Part shown: positions 54,821 to 63,158 of the stretch, in pieces
How positions within the stretch are numbered: position 1 is the stretch's first letter
Layout of the letters: each line of letters starts with the position of its first letter
Assembly (NCBI GenBank): GCA_018240405.1
Contig: JAFEFW010000644.1
Coordinates: forward strand, 1-64,000
Direction of reading: 5' to 3'
Length of the DNA stretch: 64,000 bases
Source of the DNA: Pseudomonadota bacterium
Lineage (GTDB): Bacteria > Pseudomonadota > Alphaproteobacteria > Acetobacterales > Acetobacteraceae
Notes under the pieces: model-generated
Databases searched by the model: none
Told to the model about the DNA's origin: nothing
Seen by the model: only the letters and a program-made list of their open reading frames with translations
Translations under genes and position numbers: made by a program

Positions 54821-57520
54821 CTACTCCAGGCGCGCCAGCGCAGCGTTGAGGCGATCAATCTCCGACTCCGCGGCAGCCAATCGCTCCCGATTCTCCGCAA
54901 CAACCTCTTCCGGTGCGCGCGCGACGAAGTCGGCATTCGCCAGCTTCTGCCGGGTCTTTGCAGCGTCGGCCACCAGCCTGTCGCGATCCTTGGCCAGCCG
55001 GGCGCGCTCGGCGGCCAGGTCGATCAGTCCTTCCAGCGGCAGCACCACGGTGGTCTCATCCAGCACGGCTTGCGCCGAACCGCGCGGGACGTCACCGTCC
55101 ATCGCCTGAACGTCAGACGCGCGCGCCAGGCGACGGATCGCCTCCAACCAGCGGTCGACGCGGCCGAGTGCCTCGGCGGGCACATCGCGCAGCAACACGG
55201 GCGAGGGCTTGGACGGCGGCACGTTCATTTCGCTGCGGACCGAGCGCACCAGGGTGATAAGCCGTATCACCCAGTCGAGTTCCGCCCGCGCCTCACCGGC
55301 TCCGGACACTTCGACCTGGCTTGGCCAGTCGGCACTGATCAGGCTGCCGGGTTCACCATAGCCGAAACGATCCCATAGCTCCTCGGTCACAAACGGGATG
55401 GCCGGATGCAGTAGCCGCAGCGTCAGCCCGAGCACATGCGCCGCGACAGCGCGGATTTCGGCAGCGTGCTTCGGATCAGCGCCATCTGCGAGCAGCGGCT
55501 TGGCGAACTCCAGGAACCAGTCGCAAAAATTGTTCCAGACGAAACGATAGCAAGCGCCCGCATATTCATCGAAGCGGTACGCCTCCAGCGCCTCGCTTGC
55601 TTCCGCGACGGCGGTGTTGGTGGCGTCGAGAATCCAACGTGACAGCGGCAGTTCAGCCTTCGCCGGATCGAAGGCGGGGTCGATCCTGACACCGTTCATC
55701 TCGCAGAAACGGGCGGCGTTCCACAGCTTGGTGACAAAGCCGCGGTAGTCCTGCACGCGTGATGCGCCCAGCTTGACGTCGCGGCCGGGGCCGGTGAGGG
55801 CGCAGATGGTGAATCGCAGCGCATCGGCGCCGTAGCTGTCGATCAGTTCCAACGGGTCAATGACGTTGCCGCGCGACTTGGACATCTTCTGTCCCTTCTC
55901 ATCGCGCACCAGGCCGTGGATGTAGACGGTGCGGAATGGCACGTCCTTCATGAAGTGCAGGCCCATCATCATCATCCGGGCAACCCAGAAAAAGATGATG
56001 TCGAATCCGGTGACCAGTACGTCACCGGGGTAGTAACGATCCAGCTCCGGCGTCTGCTCTGGCCAGCCGAGCGTGGAGAATGGCCACAGCGCGGAGCTGA
56101 ACCACGTGTCCAGCACGTCCTCGTCCTGACTTAGCGCTTCGTCGCGGCCGTAGTGCTTGCGCGCAAAGTCCCGTGCCTCGGCCTCGTCCATGGCGACAAA
56201 CACCTCACCGTCCGGGCCATACCAGGCGGGGATGCGGTGGCCCCACCACAGCTGGCGGGAGATGCACCAGGGCTGGATGTCGCGCATCCAGGCAAAGAAT
56301 GTGTTCTCCCACTGCTTTGGGACGAACACTGTCCTGCCGGTCTCGACCGCCTCGATTGCCGGCTTCGCCAGCACTCCTGCATTGCAGTACCACTGCGTCG
56401 TCAGCAGCGGCTCAACCGGTACGCCGCCACGATCGCCATGCGGCACCGTGTTGGTATGCGGCTCGATCTTCTCCAGCAGCTCCAGCCGCTCCAGTTCCTT
56501 GACGATGTTCGACCGCGCGGTGAAGCGTGCCTGGCCGGCCAGGCTGCGGACGAATGCCGGATCGGCCACGCCGGGCACCGCGCGCAGCGCGTCCTCGATC
56601 TCGGCCAGCGTCACATTGGCCTGCTTGTCCAGCACCGACGGCATCGGCAGATCGTGCCGGCGGCCGACCTCAAAATCGTTGAAGTCGTGCGCCGGCGTGA
56701 TCTTTACCGCGCCAGTGCCCTTCTCCGGATCGGCGTAGGTGTCCGCGACGATGGGAATGGCCCGGCCCACCAGCGGCAGGATCGCACGCTTACCGATCAG
56801 CCCCGCCATGGTCGGGTGTTCCGGATGCACCGCCACGGCGGTGTCGCCCAGCATTGTCTCGGGCCGCGTCGTCGCCACGACGATGAATCGGCCGGCCTCG
56901 CCCTCGACCGGATAGCGCAGGTACCAGAGCGAGCCTTTCATCTCGCGGTTCTCGACCTCGAGGTCGGAGATCGCGGTCTGCAGCTTCGGGTCCCAATTGA
57001 CCAGACGACGGTCGCGGTAGATCAGCCCCTGGCGGTAGAGCGTAACGAACACCTCCTTCACCGCGGCGGACAGGCCGTCATCCATGGTGAAGCGTTCGCG
57101 CGGCCAGTCCAGCGAAGCACCGAGGCGGCGCAACTGCCGGGTAATGGTCCCGCCGGATTCCGCCTTCCATTGCCAGACACGTTCTAGGAATCCGTCGCGG
57201 CCGAGTTCGCGCCGGTCCTTGCCTTCGGTCGCCAGCAGGCGCTCCACGACCATCTGCGTAGCAATGCCGGCGTGGTCGGTTCCCGGCTGCCATAGCGCAT
57301 CGCGCCCCTGCATGCGCCGCCAGCGGATCAGCGTGTCCTGGATGGTGAAGGTCAGCGCGTGGCCCATGTGCAGGCTGCCGGTGACATTCGGCGGCGGGAT
57401 CATGATCGTATAAGGCTGTGCGTTGGACGTCGGATCGCAGGCGAAGCTGCCGTCCTTCTCCCAGTCCTCATAGAGGCGGGGTTCCACGTCCGCGGGTGCG
57501 AACCGGCTGTCCAGGGTCAT
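54821..57520 (-). CDS. valS: valyl-tRNA synthetase
   Basis: 899 residues, the usual size. The HIGH motif is PPPNVTGSLHMGHA near residue 43 and the KMSKS motif is KMSKSRGN near 545. Between them is the editing (CP1) domain with TRPETMLGDTAVAVHPEH and the GTGAVKITPAHDFNDFEVG pattern. The C-terminal end has the ValS-type coiled coil (DLAAERARLAKDRDRLVAD...). It charges tRNA-Val in the cytoplasm. It is the last gene of a run with popZ, tolC, pcm and gcrA. A GC-rich palindrome lies 31-50 bp before its start. Confidence 0.97.
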   Translation of the reverse strand: MTLDSRFAPADVEPRLYEDWEKDGSFACDPTSNAQPYTIMIPPPNVTGSLHMGHALTFTIQDTLIRWRRMQGRDALWQPGTDHAGIATQMVVERLLATEGKDRRELGRDGFLERVWQWKAESGGTITRQLRRLGASLDWPRERFTMDDGLSAAVKEVFVTLYRQGLIYRDRRLVNWDPKLQTAISDLEVENREMKGSLWYLRYPVEGEAGRFIVVATTRPETMLGDTAVAVHPEHPTMAGLIGKRAILPLVGRAIPIVADTYADPEKGTGAVKITPAHDFNDFEVGRRHDLPMPSVLDKQANVTLAEIEDALRAVPGVADPAFVRSLAGQARFTARSNIVKELERLELLEKIEPHTNTVPHGDRGGVPVEPLLTTQWYCNAGVLAKPAIEAVETGRTVFVPKQWENTFFAWMRDIQPWCISRQLWWGHRIPAWYGPDGEVFVAMDEAEARDFARKHYGRDEALSQDEDVLDTWFSSALWPFSTLGWPEQTPELDRYYPGDVLVTGFDIIFFWVARMMMMGLHFMKDVPFRTVYIHGLVRDEKGQKMSKSRGNVIDPLELIDSYGADALRFTICALTGPGRDVKLGASRVQDYRGFVTKLWNAARFCEMNGVRIDPAFDPAKAELPLSRWILDATNTAVAEASEALEAYRFDEYAGACYRFVWNNFCDWFLEFAKPLLADGADPKHAAEIRAVAAHVLGLTLRLLHPAIPFVTEELWDRFGYGEPGSLISADWPSQVEVSGAGEARAELDWVIRLITLVRSVRSEMNVPPSKPSPVLLRDVPAEALGRVDRWLEAIRRLARASDVQAMDGDVPRGSAQAVLDETTVVLPLEGLIDLAAERARLAKDRDRLVADAAKTRQKLANADFVARAPEEVVAENRERLAAAESEIDRLNAALARLE

Positions 57521-57550
57521 CGGTGTCTCGTCTAATTGCGTCAGGTTGGG

Positions 57551-57570
57551 CGGGCCCGGGGGCCCGGGCC
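57551..57570. other. GC-only palindrome upstream of valS
   Basis: CGGGCCCGGGGGCCCGGGCC between the popZ stop (57587) and the valS start (57520). It can fold as a strong hairpin in the mRNA leader. It might act as an attenuator or RNA-stability element. No T-run follows. Confidence 0.35.
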
Positions 57571-57586
57571 GGAACGGCGGCTCCTA

Positions 57587-58156
57587 TCAGGAAACCGCGC
57601 GGCCGACGACCCTTTCAATTTCGGCCCTGACCAGCCGTTCGACAAGGTCCGGCAGGTGGCTGTCCAGCCACTCTTTTAGTAGTGGACGGATTTCCTCGCG
57701 CACCAGATCCTCCAGCGTCGGTCCGCCGCGATAGACTTGGGTGGCTCTACTGGCGGCCAGCGTACGCAGCAATCCGTCGACTGATGAGGCCGCCGCCGCC
57801 GCCGCGGCCGGCGCCAGCAGACCCGTATCAGGTGTCGGCCCGGCGTCGCTTTCTGCGGTCGATGGAGACGGCTCGAGACCAATCGCGTCAGGCGCGACAC
57901 CATTCGTCGCCGGAGGCGGTTCTACGACTGGCGGCTGTTCTTCCGCCGCATCCTCGGGTGTGGAGACGAGCATCGAACGGTCCAGGACCAGTACGTCCTC
58001 ATCCGCTTCGGCGGCTGCTTCCGAGTTGGAGGCAGGCGCAGGCGCCGCTGCAGGTGGCGCTTCGTCGTCGTTCAGAATGCGCCGGATGGAGGCAAGGATT
58101 TCCTCCATCGATGGATCGGCGCTGTCGTGGCCATTCGCTTTCGTGGGTTCGGTCAT
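57587..58156 (-). CDS. popZ: PopZ family polar organising protein (DUF2497)
   Basis: 189 residues from the ATG at 58156. The N-terminus carries the conserved stretch SMEEILASIRRILNDDE, the PopZ client-binding helix. The middle (about 35-130) is Pro/Ala/Glu-rich, acidic and disordered. The C-terminus has the oligomerisation helices TLEDLVREEIRPLLKEWLD and LPDLVERLVRAEIERVVG. In Caulobacter PopZ forms a polar hub that anchors the centromere protein ParB and recruits cell-cycle kinases. This is the DUF2497 gene that sits next to valS in many alphaproteobacteria. It is co-directional with tolC and valS. Confidence 0.9.
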   Translation of the reverse strand: MTEPTKANGHDSADPSMEEILASIRRILNDDEAPPAAAPAPASNSEAAAEADEDVLVLDRSMLVSTPEDAAEEQPPVVEPPPATNGVAPDAIGLEPSPSTAESDAGPTPDTGLLAPAAAAAAASSVDGLLRTLAASRATQVYRGGPTLEDLVREEIRPLLKEWLDSHLPDLVERLVRAEIERVVGRAVS

Positions 58157-58175
58157 CTGCACCCTTGTTGCATAC

Positions 58176-59699
58176 CTAACGGCCCGGCTGGTTGGTGGCG
58201 TAGTCTCCAAGCCCGGCCCAGCGATCCTTGACGGCGTTGTAGTAGGCGGTGTCGTCGTACAGTGGCACTGGCAGATGCAGGTCACGGGCTGTCAGGCGGC
58301 CAATCGCGCCGGCCACCTGATAGGAAGCGATCACGATCTGCGACAGGTTCTGCACCAATGTGGTGCGGGAATTCAGCAGTGTCTGTGTCGCGTTCAGGAC
58401 GTCCAGCGTGGTCCGGCTGCCGACGATCGCCTCGCGCTCGACGCCTTCCAGCGCCACTTCGTTGGCTCGGATCTGCGCGCGTGTGCTCTCGGCCGAGGCT
58501 TTCGCCGCGACCAAGGTATCCCAGGCCTGCACCGCAGCCTGGATCGCGGTTCGTCTGGCATCCTCAATCAGTCGCGAGGTTTGTTGCTGCGTCTGCCGGG
58601 CCTGCCGGACGGCGGCGTATTCAGACCCACCCTGGTAGACCGGGACGCTGACCTGCGCGATCACCGCATAGCCGTTCGCGGACGAACTGCGGGCACCCTG
58701 GTTCTGCTGCTGGAATGTCTGCCCTTGCACACTGACCTGCGGCATGAGCTGCGCGAAGGCCACGTCGATGGCGTCCTTCGCCGCCGCATCATTGAACATC
58801 GCCGTCAACACATTCGGGTTGTTGATGGAGGCGAGGTTTCTGGCGTCCTGCTCAGTGCGGACCGGCAATGCCAGAGGCTGCGGCTCAATCAGGTCATCCG
58901 GCGGCTGAAAGCCGATCACACGGACGAAGGTGCCGCGCGCGGTCTGCAGGTTGCCCTCGGCCGTCTCGCGCTGTGCCTTGGCGCCTTCCAACGCAGCCTC
59001 GGCCTGTGCAACGTCGGTCCGGGTGATTTCGCCGACCCGGAACCGATCATTGGTCGCCTGGAGCTGCTTCGCGAGCACCTGCTCATTGTTCACCTGCAGC
59101 GCGAGCAGCTGTTTGTTCTGGATCACGCCGACATAGGCGTTCACCGCGTCGTTGAAGCTGGTCTGCTCCTGCGCCAGCAGCGTCGCCCGTTCAGCGTAGA
59201 CCTGGTTCTTCGCCCGGTTAACCTGCGCCTGTGTCCGGCCGCCGGTATAGAGGTTCTGCGTGACAGTAGCCTGCGCCGTGCCGACCAGGCGGTCGGTCTG
59301 CGACTTCGTCCAGGCGCCCGGGCCGACCGTCCGGAGGAACTGGCGGTTGAGGCCATCGCCGTAGCCGGTGGTGCCGGCCAGTACAACGGTTGGTCTCCAC
59401 CCCGCCAGGGCCGTCGGAACGTTTTCGTCTGTCGCCCGCAGCTTTGCCCGTTCCGCCTGTAGCGCGGGTTGGTTCGAGTAGGTCGCGGCCAAGGCTTCGG
59501 CCAGCGTGCGTGGAACAGTCGGATCGGCAACTGGCCGCCTGGGCGGCTTCTGCGCGGTGGACTTCGTGGTCGCTGAAAAACTGGGCGCCTTCGGCGGCGT
59601 GGACGCCGACCGTGCGGGCGGCGGCGCGGTTTGTGCCACTGCGGCGGCCGAAGCAGCCGTAAGGCCTAGGCTCATGAGCAGACCGAGACGCAGACCCAT
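58176..59699 (-). CDS. tolC: TolC family outer-membrane efflux channel
   Basis: 507 residues from the ATG at 59699, fixed by GGGAGAGG 6 bases upstream. The signal peptide (LGLLMSLGLTAASAAAVAQT) is followed by a Pro/Ala-rich linker. The mature protein has two repeats of long alpha-helices and short beta-strands. Typical stretches are TLAEALAATYSNQPALQAERA, GEITRTDVAQAEAALEGAK and VGSRTTLDVLNATQTLL. TolC trimers form the outer-membrane exit duct used by tripartite pumps and type I secretion, such as the efflux operon at 40.5-45.4 kb (inference). Its order with popZ and valS is conserved in alphaproteobacteria. Confidence 0.93.
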   Translation of the reverse strand: MGLRLGLLMSLGLTAASAAAVAQTAPPPARSASTPPKAPSFSATTKSTAQKPPRRPVADPTVPRTLAEALAATYSNQPALQAERAKLRATDENVPTALAGWRPTVVLAGTTGYGDGLNRQFLRTVGPGAWTKSQTDRLVGTAQATVTQNLYTGGRTQAQVNRAKNQVYAERATLLAQEQTSFNDAVNAYVGVIQNKQLLALQVNNEQVLAKQLQATNDRFRVGEITRTDVAQAEAALEGAKAQRETAEGNLQTARGTFVRVIGFQPPDDLIEPQPLALPVRTEQDARNLASINNPNVLTAMFNDAAAKDAIDVAFAQLMPQVSVQGQTFQQQNQGARSSSANGYAVIAQVSVPVYQGGSEYAAVRQARQTQQQTSRLIEDARRTAIQAAVQAWDTLVAAKASAESTRAQIRANEVALEGVEREAIVGSRTTLDVLNATQTLLNSRTTLVQNLSQIVIASYQVAGAIGRLTARDLHLPVPLYDDTAYYNAVKDRWAGLGDYATNQPGR

Positions 59700-59757
59700 T
59701 GGTAACCTCTCCCCCAAAGGATGCCGGCGGAGCCGGGTCCTTTATCGGCTGGCTTAG

Positions 59758-59773
59758 TTAGCATTTGGTTAAC
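59758..59773. promoter_or_regulatory. CtrA-like motif upstream of tolC
   Basis: TTAG-CATTTGG-TTAAC, a near match to the CtrA site TTAA-N7-TTAAC with one mismatch. It lies 59 bp upstream of the tolC ATG. A single short motif, so chance occurrence is possible. Confidence 0.3.
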
Positions 59774-59801
59774 GTCCGCCCGGGACGGGCGGCCGGCACC
59801 C

Positions 59802-59810
59802 TGTGGATAA
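59802..59810 (-). promoter_or_regulatory. DnaA box upstream of tolC
   Basis: TGTGGATAA on the plus strand, the complement of the perfect DnaA box TTATCCACA. It is in the 313-bp gap between tolC and pcm, a rather AT-rich stretch. A single perfect 9-mer, which may be a coincidence. Confidence 0.35.
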
Positions 59811-60012
59811 TTCTCCCCACTGGAACCACGTTGTCCAGTATTCCCAGCAATAAGTGTGCGTTAGCGGATCATATTGCTGGAGGAGTGTGGCTTTTGCGCG
59901 TAAGCTTGCCTTTTGCATACGCAGAACAGATGTCGCGCGTGAGGTTCAAATTGTGCACGTTAATATACTGTTCTTGAAGCATAATAGTTAGTCGCTGGGT
60001 CCCGGCGGAAGG

Positions 60013-60726
60013 CTAGAACCGGAACCCCGGCGCCGGCTGCAGCGATGGCAGCACCGGCGTCGCGCAATCGAACAGCGTGTAGCTCCGCAGGCCGGCGGGT
60101 GTCTTGTCCCCCATCACGGCCTGAGTGATGCGACCATCGCCGCACAGGATACCGATGACCCGCCCGGTGTGCGGGCTGAGTTGGTTGGCAAGATGCGGCG
60201 GAATTGTCGGCACCGCACCCTCAATAACGATCAGGTCGTAAGGACCTTCGGCCGGGCAGCCTTCGGCAAGTGGCCCGGTCACTAACGTTACGTCCGGCGC
60301 CACCTGTGGCAACACGGTCCGCGCGAGGCGGATCAGATCGGGGTCGTCCTCCAGCGCGAACACTTTGCAGCCGCAGGCATCCAGCACAGCGGCGCCGTAG
60401 CCGGCACCCGCTGCGACAACCAGCACCCGCTCGTTGTCCTGCAATTGGGCGGCTTGAAGCATGCGGGCCAGCACCATCGGCTCGATCATGAAGCGCCCAC
60501 TGCCTAACGGAATGTCTTCATCGACATAGGCAAGGTGCCGCACGCTCTCTGGCAGGAATTGCTCCCGCGGGAGACGCCGCATCGCCGCGATGATTCGCGG
60601 GTCGTTGACCCGATTTGGCCGGATCTGGCTGTTCACCATGCAATCGCGTGCGACCTCATAAAGGTCGTCAGACCCTGCCGGAACGGCCGGGTCAAGCGTA
60701 GTGGTCGCGGAAATGTCGGGTGCCAT
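60013..60726 (-). CDS. pcm: protein-L-isoaspartate O-methyltransferase
   Basis: 237 residues. The N-terminus has the family pattern DCMVNSQIRPNRVNDPRIIAAMRRLPREQFLPE split over the first helices. Motif I is VLVVAAGAGYGAAVL near residue 100, followed by VFALEDDPDL and the PYDLIVIEGAVPTIP stretch. The C-terminal beta part ends in FDCATPVLPSLQPAPGF. It is the relative of Pcm that sits before tolC in alphaproteobacteria. It repairs isoaspartate in damaged proteins in the classic case, but this subgroup has not been tested to my knowledge. It lies 67 bp downstream of gcrA. Confidence 0.88.
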   Translation of the reverse strand: MAPDISATTTLDPAVPAGSDDLYEVARDCMVNSQIRPNRVNDPRIIAAMRRLPREQFLPESVRHLAYVDEDIPLGSGRFMIEPMVLARMLQAAQLQDNERVLVVAAGAGYGAAVLDACGCKVFALEDDPDLIRLARTVLPQVAPDVTLVTGPLAEGCPAEGPYDLIVIEGAVPTIPPHLANQLSPHTGRVIGILCGDGRITQAVMGDKTPAGLRSYTLFDCATPVLPSLQPAPGFRF

Positions 60727-60792
60727 CGTGTGATCTCGGCTGCGGATGCGGCGCCCTTATAGCGGTGGGCCGCACGCCACGCCAAGTCGCCG

Positions 60793-61320
60793 TCAGGCAG
60801 CGTCCTCCTTGCGGTCGCGAATCTTGACGTAAGCCAGCTTCGCATGTTCGTCGCAATACGGCTTTCCCGGGACTGACGCATCATCGCAGAACCGGAAGTC
60901 CTTCTTGCCGGGCTCGCCGATCGGCCAGCAGCACGCGGGCGTGCGGCGTGGGGCCGACGGAGTGGCAAGGGTGCGGACCGGCGGCGCCACGTGTGGCGGC
61001 GGCACAACGGGACGAGGTGCCGGTGCTGCAACCGGGGCGGGGCGGAGTGGCTGCACCGTCGCGACAACCGCAGGGGTCACCACGGCGCTTGCCAGCGGCG
61101 GGAGTGTTGGACCACCGACGCGAGGGGGTGTGGCCGGGCGTTCGACACGCACGGATGGCTCCCGGCGGATGGGCGAAGGGCGGGCGGTAAGATCCAGCCT
61201 GTGTGCCTTCCCGACGATCGCGTTCTTCGAGACGCCAAGTCGCCGGCCTATTTCGGCAGTGGAAAGACCCTGATCCCACAACTCCCTCAAGCGCAGGATC
61301 GATTCCTCGTTCCATACCAT
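60793..61320 (-). CDS. gcrA: GcrA family cell-cycle regulator
   Basis: 175 residues. The N-terminus WNEESILRLRELWDQGLSTAEIGRRLGVSKNAIVGKAHRL (split here by eye into helices 1-3) is the GcrA DNA-binding domain. A Pro/Val-rich middle (about 50-125) follows, then the Cys-rich C-terminus CCWPIGEPGKKDFRFCDD and GKPYCDEHAKLAY, which in Caulobacter binds sigma-70 domain 2. GcrA activates genes with CcrM-methylated GANTC sites. It heads the same-strand run to pcm, tolC, popZ and valS. A DnaA-box-like sequence is 93 bp upstream. Confidence 0.93.
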   Translation of the reverse strand: MVWNEESILRLRELWDQGLSTAEIGRRLGVSKNAIVGKAHRLDLTARPSPIRREPSVRVERPATPPRVGGPTLPPLASAVVTPAVVATVQPLRPAPVAAPAPRPVVPPPHVAPPVRTLATPSAPRRTPACCWPIGEPGKKDFRFCDDASVPGKPYCDEHAKLAYVKIRDRKEDAA

Positions 61321-61769
61321 ATACTGGTTCCCCGAGAGGTCTTAACTACTAGATACGGTATAGGTGACCTTTCGTGCCAGCAAGCCCGTATTTGCGCCGG
61401 GACGCAAAAACCTGTGGACAACTATTGTCGAACGGCATTTTTACGGCGTTGCCTACCATAGATTGGTCCGTGACCGCGCCACGAGGTTTTGGAAGCCGCA
61501 CTATCAAGATGATGTGTAGGACTGCCGATCCAGATTTACGCAGGGCGACTACCGGCCGCCCTGACAGCGGGCGACTTTCAGGGCGCGCAGGTGCTGCGGC
61601 TTGAGACGCCTGGGGCACGCGCTGAGGCCAGTTTCGCCATTCGGAGCCGACACACCTGCAGTGGCTCCGGCGATCGCCCGACGACCCCGGCAGCAAGCGA
61701 ATTCGATGTCCGCAAAAAACCTGATCGGTTTCTATAAGGGCGACCCGACGCTGCCGCCAATGCCCAGCG
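61321..61769. other. gcrA upstream region
   Basis: 449 bp without a supportable gene; frames at 61349-61873 and 61374-61604 have no start signal or domain. It contains the gcrA promoter. A DnaA-like 9-mer is at 61413. The remainder shows no clear hairpin or repeat. Confidence 0.4.
61413..61421 (-). promoter_or_regulatory. DnaA-box-like site upstream of gcrA
   Basis: TGTGGACAA on the plus strand, complement of TTGTCCACA, 8 of 9 bases of the DnaA box TTATCCACA. It is 93 bp before the gcrA start. DnaA activates gcrA in Caulobacter (published work), so the position is sensible, but one base deviates. Confidence 0.35.
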
Positions 61770-63020
61770 TTACCCGATCGTTGTCGACGCTGCCGTTTGC
61801 GCGAGGCGGGCAGGTGCGGCAGGTCGCATGCGCCATTCCTGCCGAGCGGCGGCCAGGGCCAATGCGAGCACACCGACCGTCACGGTCGGGGGTGCCAAAA
61901 TATAGGTTTTCGGATCAAGGTTCAGCGCGAATAAGGGCCAGACGAACAATGCTGCCAGGATGACGCGGTGCCAGGGCAGGAAGCCGCGCTCCCGCCCGGC
62001 GCGTACCAGCCAGGCCATGGCGATACCGCACATCACCTGATCATACATCAGCGCGACGGGGATCGCGAATGGCGTAGCGGCCGTCAGCACTGCGGCTCTG
62101 ATCGGCAGCGAAACGCGTCGATACCACACAACACTCACGATTGCGGCGGCCAGCAGCGTCGCGACAGCCTGCGCGGCGTAGGCGAATTTCGGGGCCAGGG
62201 TCAGCGCCCGAGCAGTCCCGAACGGGGTGATGAATGCCGCGAAGTCCAGATGGCCGGTGACGTAGACGGACTCCGATCCCGCCATGGCCGTAAAATAGGC
62301 GGCCCAGGTCTCCCATCCGAACAGGACCACCGAAAGCAGGCAGAACATGATCGCCGACGCAGCGGCGCTGGCGAACGCCCGCCAATAGCCACCCGCTGCC
62401 AGGGCAAACGGGATCAGCAGACCGAAATGCGGCTTGTAGCAAAGTGCTCCAATGAGCAGGCCGGCCACGACCGGGCGCCGTTCCAGCCACAGCATTGCCG
62501 CACCGAAGAGGCTTGCCGTCAGGAAGGCGTTCTGGCCGGTACCCAATGTCCAGACGGCCGGCGCGAAGCCAATCAGCGGCACGATCACGGACCAGCGTGG
62601 CTTGTCGAGGATCTGTCGCACGACCACCAGGCACATCGCCAGTGTCAAAGCCTGAAAGCCGACAAAGGCCACCAGATAGGGTAACCGTGCCAGGATGGAG
62701 CACAGCAGGAGATAGACCGGCGGATAGTAGAAGAAGATGTACGGTGTTTCGGCGCCGCTTGTCGCTTGTTGCGCCGCCCAATGTACATCATGATTGTAGG
62801 TCAGCGCAGGCGTGCCGGCGTTTACCACGCGGCCAGCCCCATAGAAACTCATGAAGTCGGTCGTGCTGGGCTTGCCGACCCCGCCGAACGCGCCGTGGCT
62901 GGCGGCCACGGCGATGGCGAGCAACAGCAACTCGAGCACCAGCAATAGGCTTGCGCCCAGCAGGACACGACGCTCTGTCAGAAACGACCCGCTGCGCATC
63001 GCAGCGATCACGCCGCGCAT
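61770..63020 (-). CDS. GT87 (DUF2029) family membrane glycosyltransferase
   Basis: 416 residues from the ATG at 63020, with GAGG 5 bases upstream; the ORF open to 63131 is less likely. About ten or eleven membrane helices. The first periplasmic loop has TDFMSFYGAGRVVNAG with the conserved Asp-Phe pair of GT-C enzymes and then YNHDVHWAAQQ. Later motifs are YPPVYLLLCSILARLPY and GALCYKPHFGLLIPFAL, typical of GT87 polyprenyl-phosphate-mannose-type transferases such as PimE. It probably transfers a sugar from a lipid carrier on the periplasmic side. No partner genes are adjacent. Confidence 0.86.
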   Translation of the reverse strand: MRGVIAAMRSGSFLTERRVLLGASLLLVLELLLLAIAVAASHGAFGGVGKPSTTDFMSFYGAGRVVNAGTPALTYNHDVHWAAQQATSGAETPYIFFYYPPVYLLLCSILARLPYLVAFVGFQALTLAMCLVVVRQILDKPRWSVIVPLIGFAPAVWTLGTGQNAFLTASLFGAAMLWLERRPVVAGLLIGALCYKPHFGLLIPFALAAGGYWRAFASAAASAIMFCLLSVVLFGWETWAAYFTAMAGSESVYVTGHLDFAAFITPFGTARALTLAPKFAYAAQAVATLLAAAIVSVVWYRRVSLPIRAAVLTAATPFAIPVALMYDQVMCGIAMAWLVRAGRERGFLPWHRVILAALFVWPLFALNLDPKTYILAPPTVTVGVLALALAAARQEWRMRPAAPARLAQTAASTTIG

Positions 63021-63158
63021 CGTGACCTCGTATGGAAAGGCTGCAAGCTCACCACGGCTCCATAGCACCCTGCCAGGATCATGCTCTGCCGGGCTGCTAT
63101 CGCTCCCGAAGTCGCCGGACTGATGGCGCAAGCCGCAACCGACGTTCGAAGTGCAGCA

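Noticed and set aside
57741..59462. 573-residue plus-strand frame
   Set aside because: Antisense to popZ and tolC; no start signal or domain.
61349..61873. 174-residue frame upstream of gcrA
   Set aside because: No domain and it overlaps the end of the GT87 gene. Likely chance.
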